DNA of 64,000 nucleotides from JBKEAJ01 sp047974415 (GTDB lineage Bacteria; Bacteroidota; Bacteroidia; Bacteroidales; Prolixibacteraceae), in the NCBI GenBank assembly GCA_047974415.1, contig JBKECH010000011.1, forward strand, positions 1-64,000, written 5' to 3'. How positions within the stretch are numbered: the stretch's first letter is position 1; each line of letters starts with the position of its first letter. A program made the position numbers and the translations under genes. Of the stretch, positions 60,564 to 64,000 are shown piece by piece. The notes beneath the pieces were generated by a model, which ran no database searches, was not told where the DNA came from, and saw only the letters and a list, made by a program, of their open reading frames with translations.

Positions 60564-62324
60564 TTATTTATAATTTTGAATTGCTCTATCTTTTAGTTTG
60601 GCTTTATCTGAGTAATTGTTGTACATCTGTATTTCGGAGGAGTACCGAACGTTCACTGGTAATTTACATCCGCTAAACACATTATTGCGTACGGTTGCAT
60701 TTGTTGTTCCTTTTATTGAGATTCCGCACTCTGTTCCCTCTCCTTCGATTAGGTTGTTTTCAATTAGTACATTCTCATGAATTCCAGCTACACTTATGTT
60801 CGGAGCCTTTACATTAATTGCGATGGCACTTGCGTTATCATTTGTTCCATCGCCACGTCCGCAACGAATAATTCGATTATTTCGGATTATCACATTTCTC
60901 GAACCCGCCCCTTCTCGCCAATCTCCTTCAGCACCTATGTGAATCGCTGTTCCGGTGCTCTCTCGCATGGTGCAATTTTCAATCAGCACATTACGTGTTT
61001 TCACAAGAACTGCTCTTGCCAAATGGCTGCCAACGTAGCTGTTTACAAACTCAAGTCTTGGCAAACGAGTGACATCTATTAGATAATAATTGTCAATATC
61101 ATCTGGAAGCGCTCTGTCTAAGCTAATAACAGTTTCCCATTTATTCTGGAATGTGTCCGAACGTGTAACTACAAATTTATCTACAACTTCCAATGTATTC
61201 TTCGAAACCAACTCCAAAGTATCCTCAGGGTCTGGAAAGTCAAGAACCATTGCGTGGGTTCCCCATGCTTTTTCCATCTGAATAGCGTACGAAAGATTTC
61301 CTATTTTACGAGTAATAATCTGATAGTAGCCATGTACATTGGTTGCATCATCTCCCTGTCCCTCAAACATACAGCCCTCAAAACGTATTGTTCCCTTACA
61401 AGACGTAAAATGAGTTGCATCGGTGTTAGTAGACTGATAATATCCAGGACGCGGTACAATTCGCAATCCTTTCATAAGAATATCTGTCGAACGATGTCCA
61501 ACAATCCCCATACCAGGTTGAGCATGAATGGTAACTTGATCTAGGGTAGTCTTCTCAGCCTCGTTAATAAGAATAGCTGGGCGGAAATGAAATGTATGAT
61601 TTATCAAAGCAACATTACCTATTAGATCTTGCGGATAAGATGCCCATATACGAAGGACCCCATTAGCAATTACCTCACTTTTTGATGGAAAATAAATAGA
61701 ACTCCCCATCAATCGATTCTTAGAAAGATTCCAAAACATTATCCGTGTAATAAGCATCTTATTAGGATTACAAGAATCATCGGTAAGGCTCACATCAAAA
61801 TAATCATCAGTTTTGTTTATAACCTGCCCTTCACTGTATGGCATCGTTTTATAATCTATAGTTAGACCTTTTACTGTGACATTTTGACAATTTTCAAGTG
61901 TAAGCGGTTCCATCCACCCCTCTACCATAAAGACAGCTCCTGTTGCATCAATATTAAGCCCCTTTACTCCTGCAAAATCAAGCCCTTTAGTATAAGGGTA
62001 ATATGGCGTATAGATAACATCTTGTGGATTCTTCCCCATTTTGCCATCCATTATATCGTTCATAAGCTGAATAGCCTTCTCTTCTCTGATAACATACACT
62101 CCTGTGGGGATGGTTAAATTTGTAATTTCTTTTTCACGACAAAAATCGACAGCTTCTTGGATTGCATTGCGATCATTGAGAGTATCATTGGGAGTAGCCC
62201 CAAAATCTATAACAGAGACCGATTCCTGAGCAAATGTAAGCTGCTCTTGAGCTAATAACAATAATCCGATAGCTATGAGCAATATTGATCTTCTAATTTT
62301 ACTTAATATCTGACTTAACTTCAT
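60564..62324 (-). CDS. GH110-type alpha-1,3-galactosidase, paralogue 2
   Basis: 586 aa. Signal peptide MKLSQILSKIRRSILLIAIG...TFAQ, then a right-handed parallel beta-helix (VIDFGATPNDTLNDRNAIQEA start; VLIENCTMREST, VIIRNNRIIRCG, VLIENNLIEGEG rungs). GH110 catalytic cluster: Asp302 in NTDATHFTSC, Asp325/Asp326 in GQGDDATNVHG. GH110 enzymes release alpha-1,3-Gal from blood-group B and linear alpha-Gal epitopes. The start overlaps the end of the upstream paralogue by 26 bases, so translation is probably coupled. Confidence 0.85.
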   Translation of the reverse strand: MKLSQILSKIRRSILLIAIGLLLLAQEQLTFAQESVSVIDFGATPNDTLNDRNAIQEAVDFCREKEITNLTIPTGVYVIREEKAIQLMNDIMDGKMGKNPQDVIYTPYYPYTKGLDFAGVKGLNIDATGAVFMVEGWMEPLTLENCQNVTVKGLTIDYKTMPYSEGQVINKTDDYFDVSLTDDSCNPNKMLITRIMFWNLSKNRLMGSSIYFPSKSEVIANGVLRIWASYPQDLIGNVALINHTFHFRPAILINEAEKTTLDQVTIHAQPGMGIVGHRSTDILMKGLRIVPRPGYYQSTNTDATHFTSCKGTIRFEGCMFEGQGDDATNVHGYYQIITRKIGNLSYAIQMEKAWGTHAMVLDFPDPEDTLELVSKNTLEVVDKFVVTRSDTFQNKWETVISLDRALPDDIDNYYLIDVTRLPRLEFVNSYVGSHLARAVLVKTRNVLIENCTMRESTGTAIHIGAEGDWREGAGSRNVIIRNNRIIRCGRGDGTNDNASAIAINVKAPNISVAGIHENVLIENNLIEGEGTECGISIKGTTNATVRNNVFSGCKLPVNVRYSSEIQMYNNYSDKAKLKDRAIQNYK

Positions 62325-64000
62325 TTTTATATATGTTTTGCATGATAAGATCCAAACCTGCCTCTCCTTTCATAGTATTATTTAAAACGCTCACCTTCTC
62401 ACAAGCATTCAAATCAATAATGGCAGGAGACTGAACTTCCTTTAAAAAAGCAATTTTGTTATTCTCAAAAACTAAATTAGACACACTTTTGGCTGTAAGC
62501 ACCCCACTACTTATCAATTCGAAGGTATTGTTCTCTATGCGTATATTAGAATGCACTGTTTTATTAGGAACATTTTTTTTGTTTTCAGGGGAGATGGCTA
62601 TAACATACGATGCAGGAGGCTGATTATACGCACATCCTACAAACTTGTTATTGCGTATCGTTACGTCTCTAACTGGGCCTGATTCAAACCAGTTATTCGC
62701 ATCATCTGCAATCAGGATAGCATGCATGCCAGTGTGATAAAACATATTGTTCTCAATCAGCACTTTTCCTCGTGTAGTCATCAACACACCTCGTGTATTA
62801 GTGCGCTCAAAGTGGCAATCCCGTATAGTAACATCAGGGCAATATGTAATATTTTCAAGACAACCTCCAACTCTCGCCGAGGATGGTAAAGCTCCTTCCA
62901 ACTCTATCTCAAGCTCTCGTTTATTTATCATTCTAGAAGACTTAATCTTGCCAAAGGATTGGTTTAATAGTGTTTCAGGATTGGTAAATGCGACTGAATC
63001 ACCTGCGAAGAATGCTTTAAAGCCATAGGTCTGGTGATGCATGAAGCGAACTCGCATTTTGTTATCTTTAATTGAGGTAATCTTCAGATGAGTACCATGT
63101 ACGTTGACAGGGTCGTCGTGTGTCCCTGATGTATGACAAGCTTCAAGTAATATCTGACCTTTGCATCCCGAAAAATGAAAACAATCAGCAAAAGAAGCTA
63201 TTAGCCTACCAGAACTAGGAGTAGGAGCAACTTCAATATTAATAAATGACACATTCTCAGAAAACTGCGAGATAATTCCCATTCCATGCATGTAGTGTAT
63301 ATTAATAGCATTTAATTCAATATCCTTAGATTGATTTATAAAACCACCAACATTGTCGCGATAAGGGTCTCGAACGGTCAAAACCTCGCCTTCGTTATAA
63401 TCCGCGGTGTTAAAACGACCACGAAAAGCAAGTTCCTGGCAACCTTCATCTTTGGCATAGGCCTGTAAAAATGGATTGAATGAGCTGTAAGTCATAGTTT
63501 CAGACTGAGGAGAGAACTTTATGGTATGAAAGTTATTGCATTTCCACGCATCTCCATAAAAAACTATTTGCCCTCCTTTATCAATAAAGTAACGACTGTC
63601 GCGATGTATACGAGCTCTAATTAACGTATCACTAACAGACAATAGCCTCAGCTCTGACATTGTAGGTCGTTCGTAATCAAAATTAAGACCTTTCAATTTT
63701 ACATTTTTACTGTTAATCAACACAAAAGGAACTATTTTGCCATGAAGAACAAATGTTGTATTACTGCCCTCAATTGTAATATTTTCCATGTCTTCAATGA
63801 GCATCGCTATATTTCTCTCCTTAGACAAGGTATCATTCTCGGTAGAATTTGAAATATAAAGCTCCTTTTTGAAAGCTCCATCAGTCCACAGATCAATACG
63901 CCCTTCTGGGAACCTAAGAACGACATCCGACTTACCTTTACACGCCTCAATTGTTGCCCGAATTGCAGCTGATGCATTCTGAAAACTTTTGGCTCGCACT
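62299..64000 (-). CDS. GH110-type alpha-1,3-galactosidase, paralogue 1 (5' end outside window)
   Basis: At least 566 aa; the frame runs off the right edge of the window, so the signal peptide is missing. Beta-helix protein with GH110 residues (numbered from the visible GTG at 63999): Asp272 in ADCFHFSGCKG and Asp295/Asp296 in GTHDDPVNVHG. Only the motif core is shared with its downstream neighbour; ASFADCFHF versus TDATHF and HDDPVN versus GDDATN suggest different GH110 subgroups and perhaps different tolerance of branching fucose. First visible gene of the leftward operon. Confidence 0.85.
   Translation of the reverse strand, partial: VRAKSFQNASAAIRATIEACKGKSDVVLRFPEGRIDLWTDGAFKKELYISNSTENDTLSKERNIAMLIEDMENITIEGSNTTFVLHGKIVPFVLINSKNVKLKGLNFDYERPTMSELRLLSVSDTLIRARIHRDSRYFIDKGGQIVFYGDAWKCNNFHTIKFSPQSETMTYSSFNPFLQAYAKDEGCQELAFRGRFNTADYNEGEVLTVRDPYRDNVGGFINQSKDIELNAINIHYMHGMGIISQFSENVSFINIEVAPTPSSGRLIASFADCFHFSGCKGQILLEACHTSGTHDDPVNVHGTHLKITSIKDNKMRVRFMHHQTYGFKAFFAGDSVAFTNPETLLNQSFGKIKSSRMINKRELEIELEGALPSSARVGGCLENITYCPDVTIRDCHFERTNTRGVLMTTRGKVLIENNMFYHTGMHAILIADDANNWFESGPVRDVTIRNNKFVGCAYNQPPASYVIAISPENKKNVPNKTVHSNIRIENNTFELISSGVLTAKSVSNLVFENNKIAFLKEVQSPAIIDLNACEKVSVLNNTMKGEAGLDLIMQNIYKNEVKSDIK

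Noticed and set aside
1..64000. tRNA, rRNA, transposase or prophage genes
   Set aside because: None recognised on either strand; the only mobile-like sequences are the short non-coding repeats.

Overview
The window is an AT-rich chromosomal segment from a member of the Bacteroidota, most likely order Bacteroidales. Four things point there: a str-S10-spc-alpha ribosomal supercluster with no tuf gene beside fusA; promoter boxes of the Bacteroidota type (TAnnTTTG near -7 with TTG about 20 bases upstream); secreted glycosidases with lipoprotein signals, BACON, F5/8 type C and DUF4959-like domains; and the Bacteroidales neighbourhood yajC / YbbR-like / coaE. The genus cannot be fixed from the sequence alone.

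Layout. (1) 1-8.5 kb: the end of a DUF4959/discoidin surface protein, an M60-like (mucinase-type) metallopeptidase lipoprotein, a fragment of a DUF1016 nuclease gene, and a convergent two-gene operon of large secreted proteins that look like carbohydrate-active enzymes of unassigned family. (2) 9.0-26.2 kb: one uninterrupted co-directional block, rpsL-rpsG-fusA-rpsJ-...-rpoA-rplQ, with a good promoter in front and a strong terminator behind. The map gene, which I expected between secY and infA, is absent. (3) 26.2-52.3 kb: housekeeping genes (coaE, YbbR-like, yajC, fmt, a GroES-like protein, a DUF349 protein, a CCDC81-HU/SPOR-like protein, dgt, a DUF3127 protein, an FKBP isomerase, an LptD-like protein, an N-acetylmuramoyl-L-alanine amidase, a biotin-dependent carboxyltransferase with its biotin carrier, trmH, carAB, a CPBP protein, a DUF3298 lipoprotein, and a beheaded rsgA). 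(4) 52.6-64 kb: a leftward glycan-degradation cluster with two tandem GH110-type beta-helix alpha-1,3-galactosidases, a clan GH-D alpha-galactosidase and a GH35 beta-galactosidase, followed by a DUF6067-like glycoside-hydrolase lipoprotein.

Together the M60 peptidase, GH110, alpha-galactosidase and GH35 genes suggest a host-glycan (mucin, alpha-Gal or blood-group-B type) degrading lifestyle. No SusC/SusD pair is inside the window.

The most unusual feature is not a gene. A ~147-bp imperfectly palindromic element (called R1 here) occurs eight times as full-length copies, plus several degenerate and end-only remnants, scattered between genes but absent from the ribosomal block. Its ends read TAG inward on both strands, and in three places that TAG is the stop codon of the neighbouring gene. 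End fragments also sit at the breakpoint of the truncated rsgA and next to the truncated DUF1016 gene. A second element, R2 (~170 bp, imperfect terminal inverted repeats around TTAACCC), occurs three times. No transposase, CRISPR array, tRNA or rRNA gene was seen.
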